Counted from the stretch's first letter, positions 1 through 9,307 are shown. The stretch is DNA of 64,000 nucleotides from Granulicella mallensis MP5ACTX8 (GCF_000178955.2 NC_016631.1:868001-932000), one strand, 5' to 3'. Numbers and translations: made by a program. Notes: a model not told the origin generated them from the letters alone.

Positions 1-307
1 GATCGTCTACTCCTCGGAGCAGAACTTTCTCGGTGCGCGCATCGAGGTCAATGAGGCGCGTCTTCGTGCGTTGTGGCCTGCGTTGGATGTGAGCATGGTG
101 GAGCGGCACCTGCAGGCGATCTGCCGTATCTGTGTGGGCGATCCTGCGGCCGGGCCGATTGCGCGCCTGTCGAAGAAGGAACGCTTCTACTGGCTGACAG
201 CGCCGCGTAGCGCGGTGATTCAGATCTCGCCTGTACGCACAGGGCTTTCGTCCGATCCGGAGAGCCTGCTGAATCGGCTGGCGCAGGAGCTTGTAGCGAC
301 AGTCTGA
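1..307 (+). CDS. DUF3037 family protein, C-terminal part
   Basis: An open frame runs in from the window edge (first full codon at base 2) and stops at 307, so the start lies outside. The visible 101 residues match my recollection of the DUF3037 C-terminus: a block of type LGARIEVNEARLRAL, then CVGDPAAGPI, KKERFYWLTAPRS and SPVRTGLSSDP. DUF3037 proteins are small bacterial proteins of unknown biochemical role, often next to a HipA-like gene. No partner can be seen because the upstream neighbour is outside the window. The family call is good; no function is claimed. Confidence 0.8.
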   Translation, partial: IVYSSEQNFLGARIEVNEARLRALWPALDVSMVERHLQAICRICVGDPAAGPIARLSKKERFYWLTAPRSAVIQISPVRTGLSSDPESLLNRLAQELVATV

Positions 308-642
308 GGTTCGTTCACGTGCGTTAATCGCGCAAAATAAAGCCTCTCTCGATGATCCTTTGCAGGTGGCTACCGAGCCCTTTCCTGTCCTTGCTGCAGG
401 TTTTGCGGACCGCATGTCGTCCCCTTTCAAGGACTGGTAAAAATCTCGGTTTTTCACTCCATCTTTACGTCTATTTATCCCATTCTTCCGTCTATGGTCG
501 CATGTTGATTTTTAAGCTCTGCGCATCGCGCGGATTTTGGGAAACAACTTCCATTGCGATTCTTCGGGCCCCAGTGGCAACAACGTAAGTGGATTGTTTG
601 CCTCCCTTCCATGAGATTCATTCACCCTGAGGAGTTTTTAGA
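308..642. other. Intergenic region before the lipoprotein gene
   Basis: These 335 bases hold no gene I can support. The composition is clearly A+T-richer than the flanks. A 78-codon frame at 352-588 has no recognisable protein features. The end of the region carries a GAGGAG ribosome-binding site just before the ATG at 643, so the promoter of the lipoprotein gene must lie here; I could not fix a -35/-10 pair. Confidence 0.5.
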
Positions 643-2571
643 ATGAAATCCATCATTTCTCGTCTACGTGTCGGTGTGGGTCTTCTCACACTGAGTGGCG
701 CTGTATTTACATTGAGCGGATGCTCGGCCAACTTTGGCGGGTCTACCGGCGCTGCCGATCAGGTTAGTATGCAATCGATCTCGGGTATCGTGCACGGTGG
801 CCAGCAAGGCCTTGTCGGCGCGCAGGTCTTTCTGTACGCGGTCGGTACCGGTGGTTATGGCTCAGCCTCTACCCTGGTGGCGGGTCCGGTTACCACCGAC
901 TCGTCAGGCAACTTCAGCTTCAGCAGCGGATTCAACTGCACGGCAGGCCAGCAGCTCTATCTTTACGCCCTGGGCGGCGATCCGGAGCTGGGTCAGGGAG
1001 GCACTGCCAGCGGCAACAATCCGGGAGCCGGACTTCTGGCCGTGGCAGGGCACTGCACCGGCGGCACAGGCATCACGAACTCCCAGGGGGCCACGATCGG
1101 TGCGATCTTCATGGATGAGGTCAGCACGATTGCCACGGCTTATTCTCTGGCGGCTTATGCCACCGATGCGACACACATCGGCAGGTCCGGCACGGCGCTG
1201 GCCGCCACGAACCTCAGCAATGCCATCGACACCTCCTTCAATCTGGTAAATCCAGCCGCGGGCACAGCGCTGTCGGCGCCGCTGAGTGGTAACGGCACGG
1301 TTCCGACCACGGAGATCAATACTCTGGCGGACATGCTGGCGTCCTGCATCAACTCGACCGGGGGACCATGCAGCTCTCTCTTCGCCAATGCCATGAATGG
1401 CAGCGTGGCTCCTACCGATACGGCAACGGCAGCGATCAATATCGCGCACAACCCGATCGCCAATATCAGCCCACTGCTGAACCTCACGAACAACGCAAGC
1501 CCCTTCCAGCCCATTCTTACCACTGCCACCAGCTTCACCCTGGCGGTCAACTACACCGGTGGTGGCCTTGCGAATCCAGTCGGTATCGCTGTGGACGCCA
1601 CCGGCAATATCTGGCTGGCCAATCAATCCAATGGGACGACGCCCAGGTTAAGCGAGTTCAATCACATCGGGGTTCCTGTCAGTGCCACTGGTTTCACCGG
1701 TGGCGGTCTTGCCCTGTCGCAGAACGTCGCCATCGATCCTTCCGGCAATGTCTGGGTTTCCAATACCGAGCCTGACCTCTCGATCAATAACTTGAGCAAG
1801 TTCACCCCAGCGGGAACGCCGATCTCCGGTGCGAATGGTTTTACCGGCGGCGGGCTGGTTAATCCGATCGGTCTCGCTATCACCCCCAATGGCAATGCCT
1901 GGACCGCGAACGACGGCAGCGGCCCGAGCGAGTTCAACGGTGCTACGGGGGCGGCGATCTCTCCTGCGAGTGGGTTCCCGCTCGGCGGCGTCGTTGAATC
2001 GGTGGGCATCGCTATTGACCCCGGTGGGGATGTCTGGATCGCCGGCATCGGTTCGAACGTTGTGAGCAGGCTCAACGGTTCTACGGGTGCTTTGCTCTCT
2101 CCCGCCGGCGGTTTTACCGGTGGAGGTCTGGATGCCCCATGGGGTCTTGCCTTCGACACCTCCAGCAACATCTGGGTCGCCAACCACGCTGGCAACAGCT
2201 TGAGCAAATTCAATGGTCCTACGGGGGCGGCGCTCACCGGTACGGAAGGTATCGTCGGCGGGGGGCTTAGCGCTCCAGAGCAGCTTGCCATCGATGGTTC
2301 TGAGAATCTCTGGACCGCTAATACCGCGAGCGGTGTCAATTCGGTGACCGAGCTCAACTCCGCGGGGACGCCCCTCTCCCCTCCCGCAGGTTTTACTGGC
2401 GGCCCTCTGAAGGGCCCGACTAATCTCGCTCTCGATGGTTCCGGCAATGTCTGGGTTGCAAGTGACGGAGGAAATACCCTGACGGAGTTTATTGGGGCTG
2501 CCACTCCTGTGGTTACACCGCTGGTTGCGAATTTCCTCACTGGGACGAAGACAGCCGGCCAGAAGCCGTAA
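643..2571 (+). CDS. Secreted lipoprotein with NHL/Vgb-like beta-propeller repeats
   Basis: 642 residues. The N-terminus is a lipoprotein signal peptide ending in a lipobox (TLSGC, Cys at 27), so the protein is probably lipid-anchored outside the inner membrane. Residues about 30-290 form a Gly/Ala/Thr-rich region with some resemblance to carboxypeptidase-regulatory-like domains. From about 300 on there are roughly seven repeats of ~50 residues with the core FTGGGLxxPxGIAxDxxGNxWxAN, the pattern of NHL or streptogramin-lyase-like beta-propellers. Such proteins are common and numerous in acidobacteria; their ligands are unknown. The ATG at 643 is preceded by a GAGGAG site. Its own strong terminator follows at 2614. 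The gene looks monocistronic. Confidence 0.85.
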   Translation: MKSIISRLRVGVGLLTLSGAVFTLSGCSANFGGSTGAADQVSMQSISGIVHGGQQGLVGAQVFLYAVGTGGYGSASTLVAGPVTTDSSGNFSFSSGFNCTAGQQLYLYALGGDPELGQGGTASGNNPGAGLLAVAGHCTGGTGITNSQGATIGAIFMDEVSTIATAYSLAAYATDATHIGRSGTALAATNLSNAIDTSFNLVNPAAGTALSAPLSGNGTVPTTEINTLADMLASCINSTGGPCSSLFANAMNGSVAPTDTATAAINIAHNPIANISPLLNLTNNASPFQPILTTATSFTLAVNYTGGGLANPVGIAVDATGNIWLANQSNGTTPRLSEFNHIGVPVSATGFTGGGLALSQNVAIDPSGNVWVSNTEPDLSINNLSKFTPAGTPISGANGFTGGGLVNPIGLAITPNGNAWTANDGSGPSEFNGATGAAISPASGFPLGGVVESVGIAIDPGGDVWIAGIGSNVVSRLNGSTGALLSPAGGFTGGGLDAPWGLAFDTSSNIWVANHAGNSLSKFNGPTGAALTGTEGIVGGGLSAPEQLAIDGSENLWTANTASGVNSVTELNSAGTPLSPPAGFTGGPLKGPTNLALDGSGNVWVASDGGNTLTEFIGAATPVVTPLVANFLTGTKTAGQKP

Positions 2572-2613
2572 ACCACTTACTGCCTCCGCAGCTCTTGCGG
2601 GTGCAATTACCTT

Positions 2614-2648
2614 CGCCCGCCACGGAGAAACTCCGTGGCGGGCGTTTT
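2614..2648 (+). terminator. Rho-independent terminator of the propeller lipoprotein gene
   Basis: A perfect 14-bp G+C-rich stem (arms 2614-2627 and 2631-2644) with a 3-base AAA loop is followed by TTTT. It sits 43 bases after the stop codon at 2571. Confidence 0.9.
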
Positions 2649-2755
2649 GATTGGGCTCTCGTAGCCTGCGTCCTAAGGAGTGTCTAAAAGCTTGCAGAGG
2701 GTTTGAAGGGCATGGCCTTTACCCAGCGGAAAAAGTCCGTATTTTGATCCTTAGT

Positions 2756-3175
2756 GCCAAGGGCCCGTTTCATCCCAGCCTGGGGCAAAGCAAACCCGAG
2801 CCAACACGCTATCGCGTGGTGACTCGGGGAGCGACGCCCCAGGTTAGGCGCAAGAGTAGAAGTTAAGGGCTGTAAGCCCGACTCATCTTCTGTGCAGGGG
2901 ACGATGAATCGGGCTTACAGCCCTCTGTTTTCGAGTTGATCCTGTACCTGGGGCTACGCTTGCAGCGAGCTAAAAACCGCTCGCTGCCGCGCTCCACCCC
3001 AGGCTGGGATGAAACGGGCCCTTGGCCCTAAAGATCAAGAGACTCTCTTTTCCTCTACGAGCTTTCCGCAGCCTCTTTAGACCGTACGCAAGCCAAAATA
3101 GATGCGGCTTCAACCGCTGAGGAATGTTCGCCTGGATACATTCCCGCAGCGGCTGAAGCCGCATTGTCAGATAGG
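2756..3175. repeat. Nested inverted-repeat cluster
   Basis: The 575 bases between the terminator and the next gene hold no supported gene but three nested or adjacent inverted repeats. Outer pair: perfect 30-base arms at 2756-2785 and 2997-3026. Inside it: 16-base arms at 2866-2881 and 2909-2924, core GGGCTGTAAGCCC. To the right: a third pair with arms near 3101-3120 and 3145-3165, core GCGGCTTCAACCGC/GCGGCTGAAGCCGC. Related words (GGCTTCAGCC, GGCTGTAGCC, CCCAGG) return in the intergenic region 61971-62479, so these are dispersed repeat families. Confidence 0.75.
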
Positions 3176-3223
3176 CATTACGGCGGGACTGAAGTCCCGC
3201 CCCTTCAAAACAACAGCTTTCTG

Positions 3224-4600
3224 TTACTTGCCCGTGTAGACCACGTGCCAGACGCTGCGGCTGCCGTCGTCGGTGACGAACAGGCTGCCGTCGTTGCCTA
3301 CGGTAACTCCTACGGGACGTCCCCAGACCTGGCCGTCAGCCGTGACGAAGCCGGTGAGGAAGTCATCGTATTCGCCAGTCGCGTGGCCGTTCTTCATGGG
3401 GATGCTGACCACTTCGTAGCCCGCACGATTCAGGCGGTTCCACGAGCCGTGCTCAGCGGCGAACGCATAGCCGCCATACTCCGCCGGGAAGGCATCCGCT
3501 TTTTTGGCCGTCGGGTAGAAGGTCATCTCCAGCGAGGCCATGTGCGGCTGCACGAGGACGTCGGGGGTGATCACCTTGGACTGAAGCTCAGGGTGCTTGC
3601 CGGCGTGCCGCGGGTCCTGATGTCCGCCCATGTAGAACCAGGGCCAGCCATAGAAGCCGTCTTCCTTGACCGAGGTCACATAGTCAGGGACGAGATGGTT
3701 GCCGAGGTTATCGCGCTCGTTGACCGAGCACCAGAGCTGTCCGGTGATGGGGTTGATGGCCTCACCGACGCAGTTGCGGATGCCGTAGGCGTAGATCTTG
3801 ATGAACTTGCCCTCGGGGGTGTACTCGAGGACATCGGCGCGGTGGAACTCCTTGGGGTGCGTATCGGGATCATCGACGTTCGAGCCCGAGCCGACGGAGA
3901 CCAGCAGATGCTGGCCGTCCGCGCTGAAGATAACGTCGCGCGTCCAGTGGCCGCCGCCGGTGAGCTGAGCGTAGCCCGGGATATCGGGAACGATGGTCTC
4001 GGCAGCGCCGGAAGCGTGCAGGTCTCCGGTCTTATAGGCAAAGCGCTGGACGGTGGTGGCGTTGCCGACATAGAGATACTTCGGATTCTTGGCCGGATAG
4101 AAGGCGATGCCGAAGGGATGATCGAGACCTGTAGCAAACTTCTCAATCCTGGCAGCCTTGCCGTCGGGTCCGATGCCGCGAAGGACGAGGAGGACGCCGG
4201 CGCCGGAGTCGGCGACGAAGAGGTCTCCGTTCGGTGCAGTGCGGATGACACGCGGCTCGGTGAAGGTGCCGCCGCTGAGCGTCATGTGCTCTTTGTTATC
4301 CGCGCGCTGCATAGGAGTGGCGTCTCCACCGGCATAGAGCGTGACCTTGAAGCCTGCAGGGGCAACAGGCCAGGCGTTTGCGGGCTTCGCAATGACACGG
4401 GGGGTGTTGTTGACCGACTCGTCGGGATGGGGTTCGGGCAGATCGCCGACAGTGATCTTATGGCGAACGCCGGGGGCCTGTTGGTTGTAATCCGTGAAGG
4501 CGGCCTGGCCTGTCAGCAGGGGCTGCTGTGCGACGGCGTTCGCCGACATCAGGGTAGCGGCTGCGGCCGTGGCGAGAAGACTGAGAAAACGTTTGCGCAT
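3224..4600 (-). CDS. Secreted sorbosone dehydrogenase-like (GSDH fold) protein
   Basis: 458 residues with a Sec signal peptide (MRKRFLSLLATAAAATLMSANAVAQ). The body resembles the L-sorbosone dehydrogenase/PQQ-dependent soluble glucose dehydrogenase superfamily: a six-bladed propeller with blocks such as GLDHPFGIAFYP, RDVIFSADGQHLLVSVGSGSN, YGIRNCVGEAINP, LWCSVNERDNLGNHLVPDYVT, FYGWPWFYMGG and GRPVGVTVGNDGSLFVTDDGS. Known members oxidise sugars or aldehydes in the periplasm with bound PQQ; many environmental members have no tested substrate. The gene is transcribed against the repeat cluster and lies 86 bases downstream of the 4687-5700 gene in the same direction. No PQQ synthesis genes are visible. 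Confidence 0.8.
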   Translation of the reverse strand: MRKRFLSLLATAAAATLMSANAVAQQPLLTGQAAFTDYNQQAPGVRHKITVGDLPEPHPDESVNNTPRVIAKPANAWPVAPAGFKVTLYAGGDATPMQRADNKEHMTLSGGTFTEPRVIRTAPNGDLFVADSGAGVLLVLRGIGPDGKAARIEKFATGLDHPFGIAFYPAKNPKYLYVGNATTVQRFAYKTGDLHASGAAETIVPDIPGYAQLTGGGHWTRDVIFSADGQHLLVSVGSGSNVDDPDTHPKEFHRADVLEYTPEGKFIKIYAYGIRNCVGEAINPITGQLWCSVNERDNLGNHLVPDYVTSVKEDGFYGWPWFYMGGHQDPRHAGKHPELQSKVITPDVLVQPHMASLEMTFYPTAKKADAFPAEYGGYAFAAEHGSWNRLNRAGYEVVSIPMKNGHATGEYDDFLTGFVTADGQVWGRPVGVTVGNDGSLFVTDDGSRSVWHVVYTGK

Positions 4601-4686
4601 GTGGACTCCGTGGGAGGGTTGGTCGTGAGCGTCGATGAGGGACGTCCTTGTATGACAGGACGATGATGGAATTGTACGAGTTTCGT

Positions 4687-5700
4687 TCAGGGATGCGCTG
4701 GGGGCGCTGAAGATGGCGGATTCTCTGTTGCCGTCGAGTTGGCTGAAGCCAGGGCCTTGATCTGCTCCAGGCTGGCGGTAGCCTCCAGCACGGCGCGATC
4801 TTTGTGTTGCTCAAGCGTGGTGGAGGTCAGGATGCTGCGCATGGCGGAGTCGGCGGCGTTATGCGGCTCCGCCGCGCTGCCCAGACCGCGCAGGATGTTC
4901 AGCAGCGTGGTCAGCGTCTCTACGGTGTGCTGGGCGGCCGCCGGATCAGGGGCGATCTCTTCGATGCGGAGACGAACAGACCCGCTGTAGCGAAGGCTGG
5001 CGACGAGGTCGGTGTCTTCCGGCAACGGCAGTTGCAGCCCCAGAATCGAGATATAGCCGTCCTTCGCGAAGGGAAGGCCGATGTGGCCGATCCCCCAGGC
5101 CTGTGAGAGCAGAGGGACCTCGGAGTAGCGTGCCGCCAGCAGCGACGATCCTGGCGTGCTCAGCGCTGAGGCCCGTGAGCGGTCGAGCATCGAGTGGATC
5201 TGCTCTGCCGTGGGGGTGTTGGATGCGGCGATGGTGTCATAGCCGAGCTGCGTCACGCGCAGCGTGCGGCCTTCGAGGGGGATGCAGTAGATGTCTCGTC
5301 CGGCGTAGCTCTCGTGCGAGGTCGCGATGCTGGCAAGATACTTTGCCAGGCGCTGTCCGTCGAAGCTTCCGACGAAGACCTCGGAGTAGGCCACGGGGCC
5401 GTTGGGGCCGTTCGGATTGGCCATGCGGTGCAGCGCGAAAGCCGCGTCGTCGATGTCGCGTTCGGGCACGATGCCTGTGGCGTCGATGAAGTGCTGGAAG
5501 TCGCTGCTGCGCTGCACGGGCGTCGCGTCGAAGTGGGTTGCGGCGCGCACGGTCTTCAGGTGGATGTAGACGATAGCGTCGGCTTCGGGGAGAAGCCGCG
5601 CAGCTTCGGGGGGAGAGTTCGCCCGCAGGTAAAGTGAAATGCCCAGCGCTGCCAGCACAATCAGGACGACTAACAGGGGAATGAGGGTACGTTTGCGCAT
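4687..5700 (-). CDS. Membrane-anchored protein of unknown function
   Basis: 337 residues. One N-terminal transmembrane helix (about 6-25) is followed by an extracytoplasmic domain with no motif I can name and a Pro/Ala/Ser-rich tail. Blocks such as LLPEADAIVYIHLKTVRAA and VYSEVFVGSFDG-like text recall acidobacterial proteins annotated as hypothetical. It may share a transcript with the sorbosone-dehydrogenase-like gene downstream. It could be a secreted substrate-binding or scaffold protein, but nothing in the sequence shows this. Confidence 0.65.
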   Translation of the reverse strand: MRKRTLIPLLVVLIVLAALGISLYLRANSPPEAARLLPEADAIVYIHLKTVRAATHFDATPVQRSSDFQHFIDATGIVPERDIDDAAFALHRMANPNGPNGPVAYSEVFVGSFDGQRLAKYLASIATSHESYAGRDIYCIPLEGRTLRVTQLGYDTIAASNTPTAEQIHSMLDRSRASALSTPGSSLLAARYSEVPLLSQAWGIGHIGLPFAKDGYISILGLQLPLPEDTDLVASLRYSGSVRLRIEEIAPDPAAAQHTVETLTTLLNILRGLGSAAEPHNAADSAMRSILTSTTLEQHKDRAVLEATASLEQIKALASANSTATENPPSSAPPAHP

Positions 5701-5923
5701 AGGTGGTTAAGGGAAGAGCTTGCTTGTCCTAACGGTGAAACGAGTGCCGGGGGCCCATGCTGTGTGATTTTACTCGTGCAATCGTTTGGGGTAATGCAGG
5801 CAATAGAGAGCACTGCGTGATTTTGCGAATCATACCGTTTCGCCATGGGTTTCTTGCAGGGGGCGTGCTGTGATAAAGTCAAAACTGCGCTGCGCGGTTC
5901 TGGCAGCGTAGTTTGCTGTTTGG

Positions 5924-5999
5924 GCTGGCGTAGCTCAGCTGGTAGAGCACCTGATTTGTAATCAGGCGGTCGGGGGTTCAAATCCCTTCGCCAGCTCCA
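5924..5999 (+). tRNA. tRNA-Thr (anticodon TGT)
   Basis: Acceptor GCTGGCG pairs with CGCCAGC; anticodon stem CCTGA/TCAGG encloses the loop TTTGTAA, anticodon TGT. The T arm contains GGTTCAAATCC and CCA is encoded at 5997-5999. It is the first of four tRNA genes before tuf, as in the thrU-tyrU-glyT-thrT-tufB arrangement of enterobacteria. Confidence 0.97.
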
Positions 6000-6166
6000 G
6001 ATTTTCCGCAGCATTCGTATGAGAGTTTGGTTGTACCTGCTTGTTGTTCCAGCCTGCAGTGTCCGCCAGCCACATCTGGATTGAATTCTGGCGCGAATCT
6101 TCGTGTTGGGCATTTGTACGGAGTGTGGCAGGGCATTTGTTGGATTGGGCCAATCGGCGGGGTAGG

Positions 6167-6253
6167 GCACAGGTGGCCGAGTGGTTAATGGCAGCAGACT
6201 GTAAATCTGCCGCGCTTTGCGCTACGGAGGTTCGAATCCTCCCCTGTGCACCA
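6167..6253 (+). tRNA. tRNA-Tyr (anticodon GTA)
   Basis: Class II tRNA with a long variable arm. Acceptor GCACAGG pairs with CCTGTGC; anticodon stem GCAGA/TCTGC with loop CTGTAAA gives GTA. CCA is encoded at 6251-6253. Confidence 0.97.
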
Positions 6254-6297
6254 TTTTTCCGCGGCTTTGTTTCCGCCGCCAAAAGGAGTTCGGTTCC

Positions 6298-6465
6298 ATG
6301 AACCCTTCGGGCACGGGACGCATGGTTGTCGCGCTGGTAGTGTTTGCATTGCTGGCGGTGTTAGTCTGGCGCACGATGGAGCCAGGCAGGTACCAGCAGT
6401 TGGCTTGGCTGCTGCTGGGGTTTTTCGCGTTTCGGGTCGTCCTCGGACGGCTGCGTTCGCGATAA
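6298..6465 (+). CDS. Small membrane protein of unknown function
   Basis: 55 residues, starting at an ATG with an AAGGAG site 9 bases upstream. Two hydrophobic stretches (about 9-25 and 35-50) separated by MEPGRYQQLA suggest two transmembrane helices with a short loop, and the C-terminus is basic (GRLRSR). It lies between tRNA-Tyr and tRNA-Thr in the tRNA-tuf cluster. No family recognised. Confidence 0.65.
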   Translation: MNPSGTGRMVVALVVFALLAVLVWRTMEPGRYQQLAWLLLGFFAFRVVLGRLRSR

Positions 6466-6510
6466 GCTAGAGGTAAGCGCTGACGGCGAAAGCCGCCGGT
6501 GTGCAAGAAG

Positions 6511-6585
<75 letters not shown>

Positions 6586-6609
6586 GATTTTAGATTTGCA
6601 GCACTACGG

Positions 6610-6684
6610 GCGGGAGTAACTCAGTGGTAGAGTCACAGCCTTCCAAGCTGTTGGTCGCGGGTTCGATTCCCGTCTCCCGCTCCA
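6610..6684 (+). tRNA. tRNA-Gly (anticodon TCC)
   Basis: Acceptor GCGGGAG pairs with CTCCCGC; anticodon stem ACAGC/GCTGT with loop CTTCCAA gives TCC. CCA is encoded at 6682-6684. Only 24 bases separate it from tRNA-Thr(GGT), so the two are likely co-transcribed. Confidence 0.97.
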
Positions 6685-6719
6685 GATTTACAAGGCTTTG
6701 AAGGCAGGATTTCAAAACA

Positions 6720-7070
6720 ATGGCGCAGCAGACAGCCTTTCAGGTAGACCGTTCCAGCGCTCTGTACGAGCGGCCGGCCATGAGCATCCTCGATCAGCCC
6801 ACCTTCACGGCCGTGAAGCAGGCGATTGAGGCCTCTTTCGCGTCCCGTAACGTTGAGAAGTTTTTGAAGTCGCTGGAGCGCTCCAGTCTGCGCATCCGCA
6901 GCTTCGAACTGGTTCTCAAGGCTGGCAAGCTCGGCACGGAAGCAGCGGCGCAGTATGCGAAGCTGTCCAACGGCGACCAGGGGCAGATTCGCGAGTTCTA
7001 TCTGGCCTCGCTCGAGCAGGTGGAGCTTGCTCTTCGCGATAAATTTTTCAAATTGTACGCGTACTACTAG
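6720..7070 (+). CDS. Conserved-looking protein of unknown function between tRNA-Gly and tuf
   Basis: 116 residues, or 96 if translation starts at the internal ATG (6780, MSILDQ). The predicted product is alpha-helical and charged, with no signal peptide or membrane segment, and ends in the aromatic KFFKLYAYY. An AGGA-type site lies about 10 bases before 6720. Its position between the tRNA genes and tuf suggests co-expression with the translation apparatus, but I recognise no family and assign no function. Confidence 0.65.
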   Translation: MAQQTAFQVDRSSALYERPAMSILDQPTFTAVKQAIEASFASRNVEKFLKSLERSSLRIRSFELVLKAGKLGTEAAAQYAKLSNGDQGQIREFYLASLEQVELALRDKFFKLYAYY

Positions 7071-7174
7071 GACGCGGCAGGGGTTGAGGTCACGGCCTCC
7101 GGGCCGGAGCGGCACAGTGTGAGCTGTGTCAAACGACAGGGTTTAGCAGTTCAAAAGGCACTACGGAGAGAGTC

Positions 7175-8362
7175 ATGGCGAAGGAAAAGTTTGATCGCAG
7201 CAAACCGCATGTGAATATCGGTACGATTGGTCACATTGATCACGGCAAGACGACGCTGACGGCGGCGATTACGAAGGTATTGTCGAAGCACAACCCGAAG
7301 AACAGCTTCCGTTCGTTCGACACGATCGACAATGCTCCTGAAGAGCGCGAGCGCGGCATCACGATCTCGACCTCTCACGTAGAGTACGAGACGCCGAACC
7401 GCCACTACGCGCACGTAGATTGCCCGGGCCACGCCGACTACATCAAGAACATGATCACCGGCGCAGCGCAGATGGACGGCGCGATTCTCGTCGTTGCGGC
7501 CACGGACGGTCCGATGCCCCAGACCAAGGAGCACGTACTGTTGGCTCGCCAGGTAGGCGTGCCGTACATCGTGGTGTTCCTGAACAAGTGCGATGCGGTG
7601 GAAGACGAAGAGCTGATCGAGCTGGTCGAGATGGAAGTACGCGAGTTGCTGTCGAAGTACGAGTACCCTGGCGACGAGACTCCGATCATCCGCGGCTCTG
7701 CCCTGGGCGCGCTGAATGGCGAAGCACAGTGGGAAGCCAAGATCGACGAGCTGATGGCAGCGGTGGACAAGTACATTCCGCAGCCTGACCGCCTGGTCGA
7801 CCTGCCGTTCCTGATGCCGATCGAAGACATCTTCTCGATCTCGGGTCGTGGAACCGTAGTAACAGGCCGTATCGAGCGCGGCAAGGTGAAGGTAGGCGAG
7901 GCAGCTGAAATCGTCGGGTTCCGCGACACGCAGAACACGGTGGTTACGGGCGTTGAGATGTTCAAGAAGCAGCTGGACGAAGGTCTGGCTGGTGACAACG
8001 CTGGACTGCTTCTGCGCGGTATCGCGAAGGAAGACGTGGAGCGCGGGATGGTTCTGGCGAAGCCGGGATCGATCAAGCCGCATACCCAGTTCAAGGGCGA
8101 GATCTACGTTCTGAGCAAGGAAGAAGGCGGACGTCACACACCGTTCTTCAACGGCTACCGCCCGCAGTTCTACTTCCGCACCACGGACGTAACGGGATCG
8201 GCGAAGCTTCCTGAGGGAACCGAGATGGTGATGCCTGGCGATAACATCTCGCTGGAGATCACGCTGCACACCCCGGTGGCGATGGAGAAGGGCCTGCGCT
8301 TCGCAATTCGCGAAGGCGGTCGTACCGTCGGCGCGGGTACCATCTCCGAGATCATCAAGTAA
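7175..8362 (+). CDS. tuf: Translation elongation factor Tu
   Basis: 395 residues, full family length. GTP-binding motifs are present: GHIDHGKT (P-loop, residues 19-26), DCPGH (G3) and NKCD (G4), followed by the beta-barrel domains 2 and 3 and the typical C-terminus [18 protein letters not shown]-Tu carries aminoacyl-tRNA to the ribosome in the cytoplasm. The ATG at 7175 has a GGAGAG site upstream. It sits downstream of four tRNA genes and upstream of rpmG, the tufB-type context. Confidence 0.99.
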   Translation: MAKEKFDRSKPHVNIGTIGHIDHGKTTLTAAITKVLSKHNPKNSFRSFDTIDNAPEERERGITISTSHVEYETPNRHYAHVDCPGHADYIKNMITGAAQMDGAILVVAATDGPMPQTKEHVLLARQVGVPYIVVFLNKCDAVEDEELIELVEMEVRELLSKYEYPGDETPIIRGSALGALNGEAQWEAKIDELMAAVDKYIPQPDRLVDLPFLMPIEDIFSISGRGTVVTGRIERGKVKVGEAAEIVGFRDTQNTVVTGVEMFKKQLDEGLAGDNAGLLLRGIAKEDVERGMVLAKPGSIKPHTQFKGEIYVLSKEEGGRHTPFFNGYRPQFYFRTTDVTGSAKLPEGTEMVMPGDNISLEITLHTPVAMEKGLRFAIREGGRTVGAGTISEIIK

Positions 8363-8476
8363 GCAAGTCAGTCGTCAGCGAGTCAGCAGGTCAGCGAAAA
8401 CAGAGCTGATGCGAAGCAAGTTGGCTGGCTGATTGGCTAAAAGCAAAGGAGGGCTGCCGGATAATCGGCAGCCCTC
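8363..8476 (+). terminator. Region after tuf: GTCAGC-word repeat and hairpin
   Basis: Right after tuf come repeated words of type GTCAGC (AGTCAGTCGTCAGCGAGTC and onward), related to the palindrome at 8808-8884. A clear 11-bp hairpin follows (arms 8449-8459 GAGGGCTGCCG and 8466-8476, loop GATAAT). No T-run follows, so it may be a weak terminator, an RNA-end stabiliser or a processing site. Confidence 0.55.
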
Positions 8477-8652
8477 TTCCACTCTCCAGGCTTTTCGTGG
8501 ATAATAGATGAGGAAGAGCGTGTGCCTGACCGCTTTGATCCCAGCACCACAATTTCAGGAATAGGGCAGCAGGGGCCCATAAGCCCTGCGTTGCGGCGTG
8601 TCATACACGCTGCTTGCCAACCGAGGTGGTTGGCCAAGTTAGGAGAACTCGA

Positions 8653-8802
8653 ATGCGCGAAATCGTAACCCTTCAGTGCCCGGTCTGTAAGAACCGGAAC
8701 TACTCGACGACCAAGAACAAGAAGACGACCACCGGCCGCCTTGAGTTCTCCAAGTTTTGCAACGCGTGCCGCAAGCACACGGATCACAAGGAAACGAAGT
8801 AA
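8653..8802 (+). CDS. rpmG: 50S ribosomal protein L33
   Basis: 49 residues starting at an ATG with AGGAG 8 bases upstream. The sequence is typical bacterial L33 with two zinc-binding pairs, CPVC (residues 9-12) and CNAC (35-38), i.e. the Cys-containing C+ form. An upstream in-frame start at 8614 would add 13 non-conserved residues and is rejected. Between tuf and tRNA-Trp/secE as in many bacteria. Confidence 0.97.
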   Translation: MREIVTLQCPVCKNRNYSTTKNKKTTTGRLEFSKFCNACRKHTDHKETK

Positions 8803-8807
8803 AGCCA

Positions 8808-8884
8808 AGCGAGTCAGCAAGTCAGCCGTAAAGCTACAACTGACTTGCTGACGCGAAGCAAGCTGACTCGCTGACTTGCTTTTT
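8808..8884 (+). terminator. Word-repeat palindrome with T-run after rpmG
   Basis: Words CGAGTCAGC, AAGTCAGC on the left return as GCTGACTCGCTGACTTGCT on the right, followed by TTTTT, giving several alternative stems. It overlaps the approach to the tRNA-Trp gene (starts 8887). Likely terminator or attenuator built from repeated GTCAGC-type words. Confidence 0.6.
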
Positions 8885-8886
8885 AC

Positions 8887-8962
8887 AGGGGCGTAAGCTC
8901 AACGGTTAAACTGTCGGTCTCCAAAACCGAACTTCTCGGTTCGAATCCGAGCGCCCCTGCCA
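8887..8962 (+). tRNA. tRNA-Trp (anticodon CCA)
   Basis: Acceptor AGGGGCG pairs with CGCCCCT; anticodon stem TCGGT/ACCGA with loop CTCCAAA gives CCA. CCA is encoded at 8960-8962. Position between rpmG and secE is a conserved arrangement. Confidence 0.97.
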
Positions 8963-9043
8963 TCTCTTTCCCGGTTATTTGAAACCGGAGTAGCATAGAC
9001 TGTGCATCGCATAACGGTGCACCAAGGTTCAGGACGAGTAACG

Positions 9044-9307
9044 ATGTCAAAAGCAGCCGTAGTGGAAACGAACGATTCGAGCTCCGGTCTTCAGCGTGTG
9101 GCTTCTGGCCCTGAGCGTCTCACTTCCTTTTTGAAGGATGTTCGCGAGGAGATGCGCAAGGTCGTTACGCCTACGCGTGCCGAGGTTCAGTCGACTACGA
9201 TCGTCGTGATCGCCACGGTCTTTATCTTTGCCGCGTACTTTGAGATCGTCGACCTGATCCTGGGCAGGGGCGTTGATCAGCTCTTCGTCTATCTCACCAA
9301 GCACTAA
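9044..9307 (+). CDS. secE: Preprotein translocase subunit SecE
   Basis: 87 residues from the ATG at 9044. A short variable N-terminus precedes the conserved cytoplasmic helix (FLKDVREEMRKVVTPTRAEV) and a single transmembrane helix (about 52-75), the typical one-TM SecE. SecE stabilises SecY in the SecYEG channel of the inner membrane. A possible start at 9002 would add 14 unconserved residues. Followed by nusG, as nearly always in bacteria. Confidence 0.96.
   Translation: MSKAAVVETNDSSSGLQRVASGPERLTSFLKDVREEMRKVVTPTRAEVQSTTIVVIATVFIFAAYFEIVDLILGRGVDQLFVYLTKH

Noticed and set aside
352..588. 78-codon frame before the lipoprotein gene
   Set aside because: No ribosome site, no protein-like composition, no recognisable family.
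3164..4666. 500-codon plus-strand frame
   Set aside because: Antisense to the sorbosone-dehydrogenase-like gene; repetitive Val/Gly/Asp composition of a shadow frame in high-G+C DNA.
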